Part shown: piece after piece, positions 18,400 to 29,900 of the stretch
How positions within the stretch are numbered: the first letter of the stretch is position 1
Layout of the letters: each line of letters opens with the position of its first letter
NCBI RefSeq assembly: GCF_000245735.1
Contig: NZ_AHTH01000048.1
Coordinates: 1 to 64,000, forward strand
Direction: 5' to 3'
Length of the DNA stretch: 64,000 nt
Source of the DNA: Alishewanella jeotgali KCTC 22429
GTDB taxonomy: Bacteria; Pseudomonadota; Gammaproteobacteria; Enterobacterales; Alteromonadaceae
Program-made: the position numbers and the translations under genes
Notes under the pieces: generated by a model
Seen by the model: only the letters and a program-made list of their open reading frames with translations
Database searches by the model: none
Told to the model about the DNA's origin: nothing

Positions 18400-19754
18400 T
18401 GTCTGCGTTGTTGTGGAACCTGCTCAGTTTTGTCGTTGCCCTCGGTGTGCTGGTTACCGTACATGAGTTCGGTCATTTTTGGGTGGCACGGAAAAACGGT
18501 GTGCTGGTAAAGCGGTTTTCGATTGGTTTTGGCAAGGCGTTATTTAGCTGGCGTGATCGACAGGGCACCGAGTTTGTGATAGCGGCCATTCCTCTGGGCG
18601 GTTATGTGCGGATGCTGGACGAGCGGATTGATCCGGTATTACCGCAATTTCGGGATTTGGCGTTTAATCATAAGACAGTGCGGCAACGGATGGCGATTAT
18701 CGCGGCCGGGCCAGGCGCTAACTTTATTTTTGCGATCGTTTTGCTTTGGTTGATGTATCTGATTGGCGTACCGGAAGTGAAACCGGTCTTGGCAGGCGCA
18801 GCGCCGCAGTCTATCGCTTATCAGGCCGGGGTGCGGCCGGATGAACAAATCCTGGCAATTAATGGCCGGCCGGTACGGGATATCCGCAGCGCCAATCTGT
18901 TACTGGTTGAACAGTTAGGGCGGCCACAGATCCGGTTGCAACTACAGCAGCGCCAGACGCTGGCTGAGCGCGAACTGGTATTAGATACCCGCAACTGGCA
19001 ATTTAATCCTGACCAACAATCGGTATTTCAAAGTCTTGGTTTAAAGATGCTGTTGCCGGAGGCGACAACGACGCTGGCGCAGATTGCACCTGATTCTGCC
19101 GCCGAGCGCGCCGGTCTGCAGGCTGGCGATACGATACTTGCTATTGATGGTGAGACCATAAGCGAATGGTCGCAGCTGGAGCAACGGATCCGCAATAGTG
19201 CGGAGCGCGAGTTAGTGTTACAGATCAGCCGTGCCGGCGAGCTGTTAGAACTGCGGGCGATACCGCAGCTAACCACAGCAGCAGATGGCTTTAGTCAGGG
19301 GTTATTAGGAGTGGTGCCACAGATATCACCCTGGCCGGAAGGGCTGCTCTATACCCAACGTTATGGCATACTGGCCGCCATTGGCGAGGGTATAGCCCAA
19401 ACCTGGCAGTTAACGCGCCTAAGCTTTGCGATGATTGGCAAGCTGCTTACCGGCGATGTGTCGGTTAAGCATCTGAGCGGTCCTATTTCAATAGCGCAGG
19501 GGGCGGGTACTACGGCCAGTATTGGTTTGATTGCTTTCCTGTCCTTTATGGCACTGATTAGTGTCAACCTGGCGGTTATCAATTTATTGCCGCTGCCTAT
19601 TTTGGATGGCGGCCATTTAATGTATCTTGTGGTGGAACTAATACGCGGTAAACCTGTCTCTGAGAGAGCGCAGGAAATAGGTTTTCGCTTCGGTGCTTTA
19701 GTCCTGCTGATGTTAATGGGAATTGCGCTGCTCAACGATATTTCTCGTTTGTAA
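18399..19754 (+). CDS. rseP: Intramembrane zinc metalloprotease RseP
   Basis: RseP is the site-2 protease that cleaves RseA to release sigma-E and also clears signal peptides. The zinc motif HEFGH is at residues 22-26 in the first membrane helix. Two PDZ domains occupy about residues 115-200 and 210-295. The third metal ligand lies in NLLPLPILDGGHL near residue 400. The start ATG overlaps the dxr stop by one base. It lies directly upstream of bamA, an envelope-stress-linked arrangement. Confidence 0.97.
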   Translation: MSALLWNLLSFVVALGVLVTVHEFGHFWVARKNGVLVKRFSIGFGKALFSWRDRQGTEFVIAAIPLGGYVRMLDERIDPVLPQFRDLAFNHKTVRQRMAIIAAGPGANFIFAIVLLWLMYLIGVPEVKPVLAGAAPQSIAYQAGVRPDEQILAINGRPVRDIRSANLLLVEQLGRPQIRLQLQQRQTLAERELVLDTRNWQFNPDQQSVFQSLGLKMLLPEATTTLAQIAPDSAAERAGLQAGDTILAIDGETISEWSQLEQRIRNSAERELVLQISRAGELLELRAIPQLTTAADGFSQGLLGVVPQISPWPEGLLYTQRYGILAAIGEGIAQTWQLTRLSFAMIGKLLTGDVSVKHLSGPISIAQGAGTTASIGLIAFLSFMALISVNLAVINLLPLPILDGGHLMYLVVELIRGKPVSERAQEIGFRFGALVLLMLMGIALLNDISRL

Positions 19755-19780
19755 TAAACTAATCATAAGTAGTTCAAATA

Positions 19781-22270
19781 ATGACAATTAAGCGATTAGT
19801 AGCTGCGATCTTGCTTGCTACAGGCAGCCACTCTGTGTTTGCTGAAGAATCTTTTACAGTACAAGACATTCAGGTTGAAGGTCTGCAGCGTGTAGCTTTG
19901 GGAGCGGCGCTAAATAACTTACCTTTTACTATTGGTGATACCGTCAGCGACTTTACGTTGTCCCGCAGTATCCGTACGCTTTACAGCGCGGGTCATTTTG
20001 ATGATATCCGCGTATTTCGCGATGGTAATACCATCATCTATCGCCTGCGCGAGCGGCCAACCATCAATAATATCGAGTTCAAAGGCAACAAAGATATTAA
20101 AGATGAGCAGCTAACAGAGAGCTTAACCGGCAACCGTATCATAGTGGGTGAACCACTGGATAAAACTATCCTGCGTAATATCGAAAATGGTTTAACTGAA
20201 TTCTACCACGGTGTCGGTAAGTATCAGGCCAAGGTCGAAGTTAAGGTGAATTATCTGCCGCGAAACCGGGTAAACCTGGTTTTTGAGTTCGAAGAGGGAG
20301 ATGCTGCTTCCGTCAGGCAGATTAATATCGTCGGTAACAATATTTTCAGTAATGAGGAATTGTTAAGCGTCGTTGAATCGAAGCAGGATATGCCCTGGTG
20401 GCGGTTCTGGACCTCTGATCGCTATCAAAAGCAAACACTGCAAGGCGATATCGAGAAAATCAACAGCTATTATCTGGATCGTGGTTATCTGCGCTTTGGT
20501 GTTGAGTCGTCTCAGGTCGCCGTCAGCCCCGATAAAACCTCAGTCTATGTCACACTCAATGTCACTGAGGGTGAACAATACAATATCAGCGATATTAACT
20601 TTGTCGGTGATTTGATTGGTCAGGATGAAATTATCCGCGCCATAGTGCCGTTACAAAAAGGTCAGCTGTATAACGGCGCCCTGGTCACCTTTACTGAAGA
20701 GAGTATTGCCCGGGTGCTGGCGCGCTTTGGTTATGCGAATTCGCGGGTGCGTACTATCCCGAATATCAATGATGATACTAAGGAAGTGGCATTAACAATC
20801 AGTGTCGATCCGGGCAAACGAGTCTATGTCAGACGGATTGATGTTAAGGGTAACGCTAATACCAGAGATGAAGTCATTCGCCGCGAGCTAAGGCAAATGG
20901 AAGGGGCCTGGTTATCAAATGATGCGCTGGAGCTGTCGAAAGAGCGGATCCAACGCCTGATGTATATCGAGAAAGTAGATTTTGCCACTACGCCGGTACC
21001 AGGTGTTGATGACTTGGTAGATATTGGCTTTACCATTAAAGAACAACCATCAGGTAGTTTTAATGCCGGTATCTCTTACGGTAGTTTCCAAGGGCTGTCA
21101 TTCCAGGTAGGCGTGGAGCAAAATAACTTCTTCGGCTCAGGTAATGCGGCCGGCATTAGCCTAAGCACCAACAAATATCAGAAAAGCGTCAGTTTATCCT
21201 TTACCGACCCTTATTTTACGCTAGATGGGGTTAGCTTGGGAGGCCAGTTATTCTACTCTGATCTCGACTACACCCGAGCCTCGTCTAACCTTGAAGCTTA
21301 TAATCAACGTCGCTATGGCGTAGGTGCTAATATCGGTTATCCAATCAACGAATATAACCGCTTAAACTTTGGCGGTAATATTACGGTGAATAAGATTAAT
21401 TCGATTAATGAATATGATCAGTTACGGCATTTCCGGGCCGTGTTAATTGATGCCCGTAATCCTGACGGCGGTTATAACTTCACTAACTATGAACTCAGCG
21501 CGGGCTGGTTGCATAGTACGTTAAACCGTGGTTTGTTCCCCACGGCCGGCCGTATGGTAAGTTTAACTTTACGCGCTACCACGCCAAACTCAGATATTCA
21601 GTACTACAAAACATTATTTGAGGCGCAGCAATATATTCCGCTAAGCCGCGATCATCAGTGGTCATTCCGCAGTAAGCTCGAGCTGGGCTATGGTAATGGT
21701 TATGGTAGCAAGAATGGCTACGATTATACCCTGCCATTTACTGAGAATTTCTACGGCGGTGGTCAGAACTTACGTGGATTCGAAAACCGAATTATCGGTC
21801 CTCATGCGATTTTCCGCAGCGCAACGATAGTGCCAGGCGTACCTGATCCTATTGGCGGTGGGAATTTCTTCCCATCAGATCCGGTCAATGATAACTATAA
21901 TGTGTCTAGTCGCTCGATCGGTGGTAATGCTATGGCGATGTTAACGCTGGAGTTAATTACGCCAACGCCGTTCCTGAAAGACGAAAACCGCAACTCAGTG
22001 CGTACTAGTTTATTTATTGATGCGGGTAACGTTTGGGATACAGAATTTGATATTAATCGCTATGCCAATTTGATACAGTTGCGGCAGGATAATCGTGAGC
22101 CATTGCTTGTGGATTATTCTGATCCTAGCCTGATCCGAGCATCGGCTGGCGTGTCAGTTCAATGGATTTCGCCAATGGGCCCTCTCACCTTCAGCCTGGC
22201 GAAAATTATTAAAAAATACGAAGGCGATTTACAAGAAAACTTTAGTTTCAATATTGGTACAACTTTCTAA
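19781..22270 (+). CDS. bamA: Outer membrane protein assembly factor BamA
   Basis: BamA is the Omp85 core of the beta-barrel assembly machine. A signal peptide ends at about residue 21 (SVFA). Five POTRA domains follow in roughly residues 23-420, the first beginning SFTVQDIQVEGLQRV. A 16-strand barrel then runs to the terminal phenylalanine. The loop-6 motif appears as NLRGFENR instead of the commoner VRGF. At 829 aa the length is normal. It lies between rseP and skp, the usual arrangement. Confidence 0.97.
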   Translation: MTIKRLVAAILLATGSHSVFAEESFTVQDIQVEGLQRVALGAALNNLPFTIGDTVSDFTLSRSIRTLYSAGHFDDIRVFRDGNTIIYRLRERPTINNIEFKGNKDIKDEQLTESLTGNRIIVGEPLDKTILRNIENGLTEFYHGVGKYQAKVEVKVNYLPRNRVNLVFEFEEGDAASVRQINIVGNNIFSNEELLSVVESKQDMPWWRFWTSDRYQKQTLQGDIEKINSYYLDRGYLRFGVESSQVAVSPDKTSVYVTLNVTEGEQYNISDINFVGDLIGQDEIIRAIVPLQKGQLYNGALVTFTEESIARVLARFGYANSRVRTIPNINDDTKEVALTISVDPGKRVYVRRIDVKGNANTRDEVIRRELRQMEGAWLSNDALELSKERIQRLMYIEKVDFATTPVPGVDDLVDIGFTIKEQPSGSFNAGISYGSFQGLSFQVGVEQNNFFGSGNAAGISLSTNKYQKSVSLSFTDPYFTLDGVSLGGQLFYSDLDYTRASSNLEAYNQRRYGVGANIGYPINEYNRLNFGGNITVNKINSINEYDQLRHFRAVLIDARNPDGGYNFTNYELSAGWLHSTLNRGLFPTAGRMVSLTLRATTPNSDIQYYKTLFEAQQYIPLSRDHQWSFRSKLELGYGNGYGSKNGYDYTLPFTENFYGGGQNLRGFENRIIGPHAIFRSATIVPGVPDPIGGGNFFPSDPVNDNYNVSSRSIGGNAMAMLTLELITPTPFLKDENRNSVRTSLFIDAGNVWDTEFDINRYANLIQLRQDNREPLLVDYSDPSLIRASAGVSVQWISPMGPLTFSLAKIIKKYEGDLQENFSFNIGTTF

Positions 22271-22288
22271 AACATGACAGGAATTAAG

Positions 22289-22807
22289 ATGTTTAACAGT
22301 AATTTATTTAAGTCTGCCGTCTTTGTTGTTGCAACAATGTTAGCTGCTGGCAGCCTGCAGGCAAAAGAAGTGAAGATTGGTTTTGTTGATGTGCAGGCGG
22401 TTGCTGCCAGTATTCCACAAGCTCAGCAAGTGCAGGAAACTATTCGCACTGAATTTGCAGCCAAAATTGAGCAAGTGAATAAGCTGGAGCGGGATATCAA
22501 CTTCAATATGGAAAAGGCGCGTCGTGATGGCCCAACCATGAGTGAAAAGCAGCAAAAAGAACTGGCTGAAACGATCAACAAACAACAACAACAGTATGAA
22601 GAATTAGCCCGTCCGCTGGATGAGCAAATCCGTCAACGTCAGGCTGAAGAACGTAACCGCATCCTGGGCCTGATTAAAGCCGCTATTGATGCTGTGGCAG
22701 AGCGTGAAAAATTTGATGTAGTATTAAATGCTAATGCTGCGGTGTATGCGAAACCAGAATATGATCTGTCTGAAAAAGTCATTCAGCAGGTCAGCAGAGC
22801 GAACTAA
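22289..22807 (+). CDS. skp: Periplasmic chaperone Skp (OmpH)
   Basis: Skp binds unfolded outer-membrane proteins in the periplasm and delivers them to BamA. The product has a signal peptide ending near SLQA, then KIGFVDVQAVAASIPQAQ and long charged helices forming the tentacles. A start at 22274 is possible, but the ATG at 22289 follows an AGGAAT ribosome binding site and gives a better signal peptide, so I used it (172 aa). It follows bamA closely and precedes lpxD. Confidence 0.93.
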   Translation: MFNSNLFKSAVFVVATMLAAGSLQAKEVKIGFVDVQAVAASIPQAQQVQETIRTEFAAKIEQVNKLERDINFNMEKARRDGPTMSEKQQKELAETINKQQQQYEELARPLDEQIRQRQAEERNRILGLIKAAIDAVAEREKFDVVLNANAAVYAKPEYDLSEKVIQQVSRAN

Positions 22808-22810
22808 ACT

Positions 22811-23866
22811 GTGATTTTATTATCTGTCTTAGCTGAAAAGCTGAATGCAGAGCTGATTGGAAACGCCGCTTGCGGCGTTTCTGCTGTTGCGTCCCTGGAA
22901 AATGCCGCAGCAGGTGAGCTCAGTTTCCTGTCCAATAGTAAGTATCGTCCGTTTTTGTCTGAAACTACCGCCAGTGCAGTGCTGGTAAAAGCCGATGATG
23001 TGCCCTTTGTTGCACCTGGCGTCAATGTGTTGGTGGTTGGCGATCCTTATGTTGCCTTTGCTAAGGCGGCGCAATTATTGGATACCACCCCAGCCAGTGC
23101 GCAAACAGGTATTCATCCGACAGCCGTTATCGATCCCAGTGCACAAATCGCTGCAGATGCCGCCATTGGCGCTAAGGCAGTGATTTCGGCACAGGCGGTC
23201 ATTGGTGCCGGTGCGCAGATTGGTGCTGGCTGCTTTATCGGTGAAGGGGCTGAGATTGGTGCTGCAACCAAAGTGTGGGCCAATGTCACGATTTATCACC
23301 GTGTTAAGATCGGTCAGCGTTGCGTGATCCAAAGTGGTGCCGTAATCGGGGCTGATGGTTTTGGCTTTGCTAATGAGCGGGGCCGTTGGCTAAAGATCCC
23401 ACAAACTGGCGCTGTGGTCATTGGCGATGATTGTGAAATTGGCGCTAATACCTGTATCGATCGCGGTGCTATTGAAGATACGCTAATTGGCAATAATGTG
23501 ATTATCGATAACCTATGCCAAATTGCCCATAACGTGAAGATTGGCGATTATACGGCTATGGCTGGTTGTACCACTATCGCCGGCAGTACTACCATCGGCC
23601 GATACTGTATAATAGGTGGCGCAGCAGTGATTAATGGTCATATTGAGATCTGCGATGGCGCTCAGATTTCCGGCATGGCGATGCTTATGAAACCAGTGAC
23701 GGAAAAAGGCGTCTATACTTCAGGTTTACCGGCCACGACCAATGCCGAATGGCGTCGCAACACGGCGAAATTACGGCAGATTGATCAGCTGTATCAGCGG
23801 GTAAAACAATTAGAAAAACAATTAGCTGGCAGTAGTGTCAACCCTACTGCAGCCACAGAGGATTAA
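22811..23866 (+). CDS. lpxD: UDP-3-O-(3-hydroxyacyl)glucosamine N-acyltransferase LpxD
   Basis: LpxD adds the second hydroxyacyl chain in lipid A synthesis. The 351-aa protein has the uridine-binding N-terminal domain ([14 protein letters not shown] near residue 35). A long left-handed beta helix follows, including [14 protein letters not shown] near residue 179 and the catalytic-histidine region [19 protein letters not shown] near residue 237. A C-terminal helix closes it. The start is a GTG three bases after the skp stop with little Shine-Dalgarno signal, suggesting coupling. Confidence 0.97.
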   Translation: MILLSVLAEKLNAELIGNAACGVSAVASLENAAAGELSFLSNSKYRPFLSETTASAVLVKADDVPFVAPGVNVLVVGDPYVAFAKAAQLLDTTPASAQTGIHPTAVIDPSAQIAADAAIGAKAVISAQAVIGAGAQIGAGCFIGEGAEIGAATKVWANVTIYHRVKIGQRCVIQSGAVIGADGFGFANERGRWLKIPQTGAVVIGDDCEIGANTCIDRGAIEDTLIGNNVIIDNLCQIAHNVKIGDYTAMAGCTTIAGSTTIGRYCIIGGAAVINGHIEICDGAQISGMAMLMKPVTEKGVYTSGLPATTNAEWRRNTAKLRQIDQLYQRVKQLEKQLAGSSVNPTAATED

Positions 23867-23868
23867 TT

Positions 23869-24321
23869 TTGGCTAATCAACTTAATAGCCTGGATATTCA
23901 GGAAATTATGGCATTGCTGCCGCATCGTTATCCGTTTTTGTTAATTGATAAAGTGCTGGATTATACGCCGGGTGAAAGTCTGACCGCGGTGAAAAATGTC
24001 ACCATGAATGAGCCGGTATTTACCGGTCATTTCCCGGGGATGCCGATTTTCCCGGGTGTGCTGATCCTGGAAGCTCTGGCGCAAGCTACCGGTATCCTCG
24101 GTTTTAAAACCGTCACAGAGCGTAGCGAAAACGAGCTGTATTTGTTTGCAGCCATTGACGAAGCGCGCTTTAAAAAACCGGTAGTACCAGGTGATACCAT
24201 GATCCTGGAAGTGAAGTTCCTGAAGGAGCGGCGGAACATGTGGAAATTCTATGGCGAAGCCAAGGTCGACGGCCAGGTAGTGTGCTGCGCTGAACTGATG
24301 TGTGCCAGAAGAGAGATGTAA
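23869..24321 (+). CDS. fabZ: 3-hydroxyacyl-ACP dehydratase FabZ
   Basis: FabZ dehydrates beta-hydroxyacyl-ACP in fatty-acid elongation, competing with LpxA and LpxD for the same pool. The 150-aa hot-dog protein has [16 protein letters not shown] near residue 16 and the catalytic [20 protein letters not shown] near residue 52. The start is a TTG behind AGAGGA. Its place between lpxD and lpxA couples membrane and lipid A synthesis. Confidence 0.97.
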   Translation: MANQLNSLDIQEIMALLPHRYPFLLIDKVLDYTPGESLTAVKNVTMNEPVFTGHFPGMPIFPGVLILEALAQATGILGFKTVTERSENELYLFAAIDEARFKKPVVPGDTMILEVKFLKERRNMWKFYGEAKVDGQVVCCAELMCARREM

Positions 24322-24322
24322 C

Positions 24323-25093
24323 GTGATCCATCCTACCGCGGTAATTGAAGCAAGCGCTAAACTTGGTCAGAACGTAAAGATCGGGCCCTTTTGTTATGTC
24401 GGCCATGATGTCGAACTGGGTGATGACTGTGTATTAGAGTCGCATGTCGCCATCAAAGGGCCGTCAAAGATTGGTAAAGGTAATCACTTTTATCAATTTG
24501 CCAGTATTGGTGAAGCCTGTCAGGACAAGAAATATAAAGGTGAGCCAACCGAGTTACTAATCGGCGACTATAACGTATTCCGTGAGGGCTGCTCGGTGCA
24601 CCGCGGTACAGTGCAGGATAAAGGCCAGACCATCATCGGAAGCCATAACCTGTTTATGAATACCACCCATGTCGCGCATGACTGTGTAATTGGCAGCCAT
24701 GTTATTTTTGCCAGTGGCGCGCAGGCGGCCGGTCATGTGCATATTGGTGATTGGGCGATCTTAGGTGGTATGACCGGCGTGCATCAGTTTGTGCATATCG
24801 GCGCCCACAGTTTCTGCGGTGGTGGCTCTATCGTATTAAAAGATGTGCCGCCATACCTGATGGTGCATGGTTCGCCCTGCGTACCGGCCGGTATGAATAC
24901 TGAAGGCTTAAAACGCCGTGGTTTTAGCGCTGAAGTGCTGCTAGAGCTGCGCCGGGCCTATAAAGAAGTCTATCGTAAAGGCCAGACGGTACCTGAAGCT
25001 TTAGCTGCCTTAGTGGATAAAGCGGCAGAGTTCCCAGAGCTAAAAGTCTTTACCGATTTTATCGCCAATGCCAGCCGTGGTATTGTGCGTTAA
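24323..25093 (+). CDS. lpxA: UDP-N-acetylglucosamine O-acyltransferase LpxA
   Basis: LpxA carries out the first step of lipid A synthesis. The protein is a hexapeptide-repeat beta helix, with HRGTVQDKG and the catalytic histidine region NLFMNTTHVAHDCVIG, followed by a helical C-terminus. The frame is open to a GTG at 24302 inside fabZ. The GTG at 24323 gives the standard IHPTAVIE N-terminus and 256 aa, so I used it. It follows the fabZ stop by one base. An intrinsic terminator follows it. Confidence 0.96.
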   Translation: MIHPTAVIEASAKLGQNVKIGPFCYVGHDVELGDDCVLESHVAIKGPSKIGKGNHFYQFASIGEACQDKKYKGEPTELLIGDYNVFREGCSVHRGTVQDKGQTIIGSHNLFMNTTHVAHDCVIGSHVIFASGAQAAGHVHIGDWAILGGMTGVHQFVHIGAHSFCGGGSIVLKDVPPYLMVHGSPCVPAGMNTEGLKRRGFSAEVLLELRRAYKEVYRKGQTVPEALAALVDKAAEFPELKVFTDFIANASRGIVR

Positions 25094-25110
25094 CGCAAAG
25101 TGCCAATCCG

Positions 25111-25140
25111 AAAGCGCGCTCTGAGGGCGCGTTTTTTATT
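25111..25140 (+). terminator. Intrinsic terminator after lpxA
   Basis: A 7-bp G/C-rich stem (25115-25121 with 25125-25131, one G-U) closes a TGA loop and is followed by TTTTTT. It separates lpxA from lpxB, which are contiguous in E. coli. Confidence 0.8.
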
Positions 25141-25236
25141 TGAAGGTTTAACTCGCCGCCACAAGCCGCTAAGATAGCAAACCTTTCTATAAGAATAGCG
25201 TGATGCTTAGCACAGAACTCAGGAAAAGACCGCCGG

Positions 25237-26388
25237 ATGATGGTTCAACAGACACCCCCGTTAAAAATTGCGCTTATTGCCGGTGAGCATTCCGGAGATA
25301 TTCTCGGTGCCGATTTGATTACAGCGCTAAAACAGCGCTATCCGGATGCGGAGTTTTTTGGTATTGGCGGCCCGCGGATGCAGGCACTCGGCTTTCGGGC
25401 CTTGTTTGAAATGGAAGAGCTGGCGGTAATGGGGTTGGTTGAAGTATTGGGCCGGCTTAGACGCTTACTGCAAATTAAAAAGCAGATCACGGCCGCCATT
25501 TTAGCCGAGCAGCCAGCGGTATTTATCGGCATCGATGCGCCGGATTTTAATCTGCCGGTAGAGTTGGCGTTAAAGCAACAAGGCATTAAAACCGTGCATT
25601 ATGTCAGCCCTTCGGTCTGGGCCTGGCGCCATAAACGGATTTTTAAAATTGCCAAAGCCACCAATATGGTGTTATCGCTATTACCCTTTGAAAAAGCCTT
25701 TTACGACCGCTATCAGGTGCCTTGTACCTTTGTCGGCCATACCCTTGCTGACAGCATGCCGCTAACGGTAGATAAAACCAAGGCCAAAGCCGAATTGGGA
25801 CTAGATCCGTTAAGGCCAGTGCTGGCGATTATGCCAGGCAGCCGGACTAATGAAATCAAACTGCTGGCGCCGGATTTTCTAAAAGCTGCAGCGTCGCTGC
25901 AACAGCAAAATCCACAGTTACAGCTGGTGACCAATATGGTCACCGCCGAAAAAGCGGCGCTTTGGCAAAGTATTAAAGCGCAGGTGGCGCCTGAGCTTGA
26001 GATCAGCGAATTTACCGGCCAGGCGCGGCAGGTATTACTGGCCGCAGACAGCACCTTTATTGCTTCCGGCACCGCGACTTTAGAAGCCATGTTAGCAAAA
26101 TGCGCGATGGTAGTGGGGTATCGCACCAACTGGCTAACCTATCAAATTGCCAAGCGACTGGTGAAACTGCAGCATGTCAGCCTGCCAAATTTACTGGCCG
26201 GGCGTGAGCTGGTGACTGAACTGCTACAGGATGCCTTAACAGTGCCGGCCTTGCTGCAGGCGATGCAACCGCTGGTCGCGGGTGCACCAGCAACACTGCA
26301 GACAGAATACCAGGCTTTACATCAGATATTGCGGCAGAATGCCAGTCAGGTTGCCGCCGCAACTATCGCTGAGGTGATGGCGCCATGA
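25237..26388 (+). CDS. lpxB: Lipid-A-disaccharide synthase LpxB
   Basis: LpxB joins UDP-diacylglucosamine and lipid X to form the lipid A disaccharide. It is a GT19 glycosyltransferase at the inner face of the inner membrane. The 383-aa product has [18 protein letters not shown] at the N-terminus, [15 protein letters not shown] near residue 121 and the nucleotide-site stretch [16 protein letters not shown] near residue 271. It overlaps rnhB by four bases, and a 143-base gap with a terminator precedes it. Confidence 0.97.
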   Translation: MMVQQTPPLKIALIAGEHSGDILGADLITALKQRYPDAEFFGIGGPRMQALGFRALFEMEELAVMGLVEVLGRLRRLLQIKKQITAAILAEQPAVFIGIDAPDFNLPVELALKQQGIKTVHYVSPSVWAWRHKRIFKIAKATNMVLSLLPFEKAFYDRYQVPCTFVGHTLADSMPLTVDKTKAKAELGLDPLRPVLAIMPGSRTNEIKLLAPDFLKAAASLQQQNPQLQLVTNMVTAEKAALWQSIKAQVAPELEISEFTGQARQVLLAADSTFIASGTATLEAMLAKCAMVVGYRTNWLTYQIAKRLVKLQHVSLPNLLAGRELVTELLQDALTVPALLQAMQPLVAGAPATLQTEYQALHQILRQNASQVAAATIAEVMAP

Positions 26389-26987
26389 GTTATCAACGTC
26401 CTGACGTTAAGTTAATCGCTGGTGTCGATGAAGTAGGGCGCGGCCCTCTGATTGGTGCTGTGGTGACGGCTGCGGTGATTCTGGATCCGGCTCAGCCGAT
26501 TCTGGGGTTAACTGACTCGAAAAAACTGACCGAGAAAAAACGTCAGCTGCTCGCCGAAGAAATTAAAGCCAAGGCGCTGTGCTGGGCGCTGGGTCGGGCC
26601 GAGCCGGCGGAAATTGATCAGTTAAATATCCTGCATGCTACCATGTTGGCGATGCAGCGCGCGGTAGCGGCTTTGGCGATTCAGCCAGAGTGGGTGCTGA
26701 TTGATGGTAACCGTTGTCCGGCGCTCGCTATGCCGGCCAGTGCGGTGGTTAAAGGTGATAGTCTGGTACCGGAAATCAGTGCTGCCTCGATTCTGGCCAA
26801 GGTAGCGCGCGATCAGGAAATGGCCGAGTTGGATCAGCTGTACCCACAGTTTGGTTTTGCCGCCCATAAAGGTTACCCGACCGCAGCACACCTGCAAGCC
26901 ATTAGTGAACACGGCATTTTGCTGGCGCACCGGCGCAGTTTTAAACCGGTGCGGCTGATCGCCGAGCAGCTAGAGGCCAGTCGCTGA
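26385..26987 (+). CDS. rnhB: Ribonuclease HII
   Basis: RNase HII nicks DNA at embedded ribonucleotides. The 200-aa protein has the active-site motif [15 protein letters not shown] at residues 12-26, the strand containing WVLIDGN near residue 105 and the [12 protein letters not shown] segment near residue 135. It overlaps lpxB by four bases and dnaE by one base, the order seen in E. coli (lpxB-rnhB-dnaE). Confidence 0.97.
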   Translation: MSYQRPDVKLIAGVDEVGRGPLIGAVVTAAVILDPAQPILGLTDSKKLTEKKRQLLAEEIKAKALCWALGRAEPAEIDQLNILHATMLAMQRAVAALAIQPEWVLIDGNRCPALAMPASAVVKGDSLVPEISAASILAKVARDQEMAELDQLYPQFGFAAHKGYPTAAHLQAISEHGILLAHRRSFKPVRLIAEQLEASR

Positions 26988-29900
26988 TGAGTGAACCGCG
27001 TTTTATCCATTTACGGGTGCATAGCGACTTTTCAATGGTCGATGGCCTGGCCAAAACGAAACCTATTATCAAAGCGGCGGCAGCGCAGGGGATGCCTGCT
27101 CTGGCACTAACCGATCAGATGAACTTCTGCGGTCTGGTACGTTTTTACAGTACCGCGCATGAAGCTGGCATCAAGCCGATTATTGGCGTCGATTGCTGGG
27201 TGTTACATCCGCTGTTTCCTGGGGAAAGCAGCCGGTTGCTGCTATTAGCAGCGGACAATGCCGGTTATCAGAATTTAACTCAGCTGATATCCAAAGCCTA
27301 TTTGCGTGGTCATGTTGATGGCAAGCCACAGCTGGAGCATGACTGGCTGGCCGAGCATAGTAACGGTATTATCGTATTATCCGGTGGCAAAGACGGCCCG
27401 CTGGGCAAAGCCTTACTAAAAGAAAATCCGCACAGCGTTAGAGCGCTGGTGGATTTTTATCAGCAGCATTTTCCTGAGCGGTTCTATCTGGAGCTGGTAC
27501 GCACTAATCGTCCGGATGAAGAGCGGTATTTACAAAAAGCAGTACTACTGGCTGAAGCGGAGCAGTTGCCAGTGGTGGCGACCAATGAGGTGGTGTTTTT
27601 AAAGCCGGAAGACTTTGCCGCCCACGAGATCCGGGTTGCCATTCATGATGGCTTTACGCTGGATGATAAACGCCGGCCAAAAAATTACTCCGCAGAGCAA
27701 TATCTGCGTAGCAGCGAGGAGATGGCCGAGCTGTTTGCCGATCTGCCTGAAGCACTGGAAAACAGCGTCGAAATCGCCAAACGCTGTAATGTCACCATCC
27801 GGCTCGGGGAATACTTCCTGCCCGCCTTTCCGACCGGCGGCTTGTCGGATGCCGATTATCTGGTCCTGAAATCACGTGAGGGTCTGGAGCAGCGCTTATT
27901 ACAGCTGTTCCCGGATGAGCAGGTCAGGGCAGCGCGGCGCGGCGAATATGACGAGCGGCTACAGATTGAACTCGATGTGATTAACCAGATGGGCTTTCCT
28001 GGCTACTTCCTGGTGGTAATGGAGTTTATCCAGTGGAGTAAGGATAATGATATTCCGGTAGGCCCGGGGCGGGGGTCCGGCGCCGGCTCGCTGGTGGCCT
28101 ATGCGCTAAAGATCACGGATTTGGATCCACTTGAGTTTGACCTGCTATTCGAACGCTTTCTAAACCCGGAGCGGGTATCGATGCCAGACTTCGACGTCGA
28201 CTTCTGTATGGATCGCCGCGATGAGGTGATCGACCACGTCGCCGAGCTGTATGGCCGCGAAGCGGTGTCACAGATTATTACGTTCGGTACTATGGCAGCC
28301 AAGGCGGTGATCCGCGATGTTGGCCGGGTACTGGGCCATCCTTATGGCTTTGTCGATCGCATTTCGAAACTGATCCCGCCGACGCCCGGCATGACGCTGG
28401 AGCAGGCCTTTAAAGAAGAGCCTCGCCTGCCCGAGCTGTATGACTCGGATGAAGAAGTACGTGATCTGATTGATATGGCGCGGCGGCTGGAAGGCGTAAC
28501 CCGCAATGCTGGCAAGCATGCTGGTGGTGTGGTGATAGCCCCGACCAAAATTACTGATTTCTCACCGCTGTATTGCGATGAGCATGGCCAGAACCCGGTT
28601 ACCCAGTTTGATAAAAACGATGTGGAATACGCCGGCCTGGTAAAATTCGACTTCCTCGGCCTGCGCACCCTGACCATTTTGCAGTGGGCGGTGAATATGG
28701 CCAATGCCCGGCTGCGCAAGGAAGGTAAGCCGCTGGTCGATATCAACAGCATTCCGCTGCAGGATAGCAAAAGCTATCAGATGTTGATGCGGGCCGATAC
28801 CACAGCGGTATTCCAGCTGGAATCGCGTGGTATGAAGGATCTGATCCGCCGCCTGCAACCGGACTGCTTCGAAGATATGATTGCATTGGTGGCATTATTC
28901 CGGCCGGGGCCGCTGCAGTCGGGCATGGTAGATAACTTTATCGACCGTAAACGCGGCCGAGAAGAAATCTCCTATCCGGATGCGACCTGGCAGCATGAGT
29001 CGTTAAAACCCATTCTGGAACCGACCTACGGTATTATCCTGTATCAGGAACAGGTGATGCAGATTGCCCAGGTCTTGTCCGGCTATTCACTTGGTGGTGC
29101 CGACTTATTACGTCGTGCCATGGGTAAGAAAAAGCCGGAGGAAATGGCCAAGCAGCGTGATACCTTCCGCGACGGGGCGGTACAAAACGGTATTGACCCC
29201 GAGCTGGCGATGAAAATCTTCGATTTGGTAGAGAAATTTGCCGGTTATGGCTTTAACAAGTCACACTCGGCTGCCTATGCACTGGTCTCCTACCAAACGC
29301 TGTGGATGAAAGCGCATTACCCGGCTGAGTTTATGGCCGCCGTAATGTCGGCTGATATGGACAATACCGACAAGATCGTAACCCTGGTTGATGAGTGTGA
29401 GCGGATGCAGCTGACGCTGATCCCGCCGGATGTCAATACCGGCCAGTACAAGTTTACCGTTAACGAGCAGGGGCATATTGTTTACGGTATCGGCGCTATT
29501 AAAGGGGTCGGTGAAGGCCCGATTGAAGCCATTATTGAAGCGCGTAATCAGCATGGCAGCTTTAGCGACCTGTTTGATTTCTGTGCCAAGGTCGATTTAA
29601 AGCGGCTGAACAAAAGGGTGATGGAAAAACTGATCCTGTCTGGCGCCATGGACCGCCTCGGCCCGCCACTGGCTAAAGGTCAGCATGCCGGTCCGCAGCG
29701 GGCTATTTTGATGGCTAATCTGGAAGAGGCGATGCGGGCGGCGGAGCAACATGCCAAGGCGCAGGCGGTAGGGCAGGACGACCTGTTTGGCTTATTGGCA
29801 GCAGATACTGACAGCAGTAGCAGTAGCTATAAGCTGGTACCGCTGTGGCCGGATGAAATTTGGCTGGATGGAGAGCGGGAGACGCTGGGCTTATATTTAA

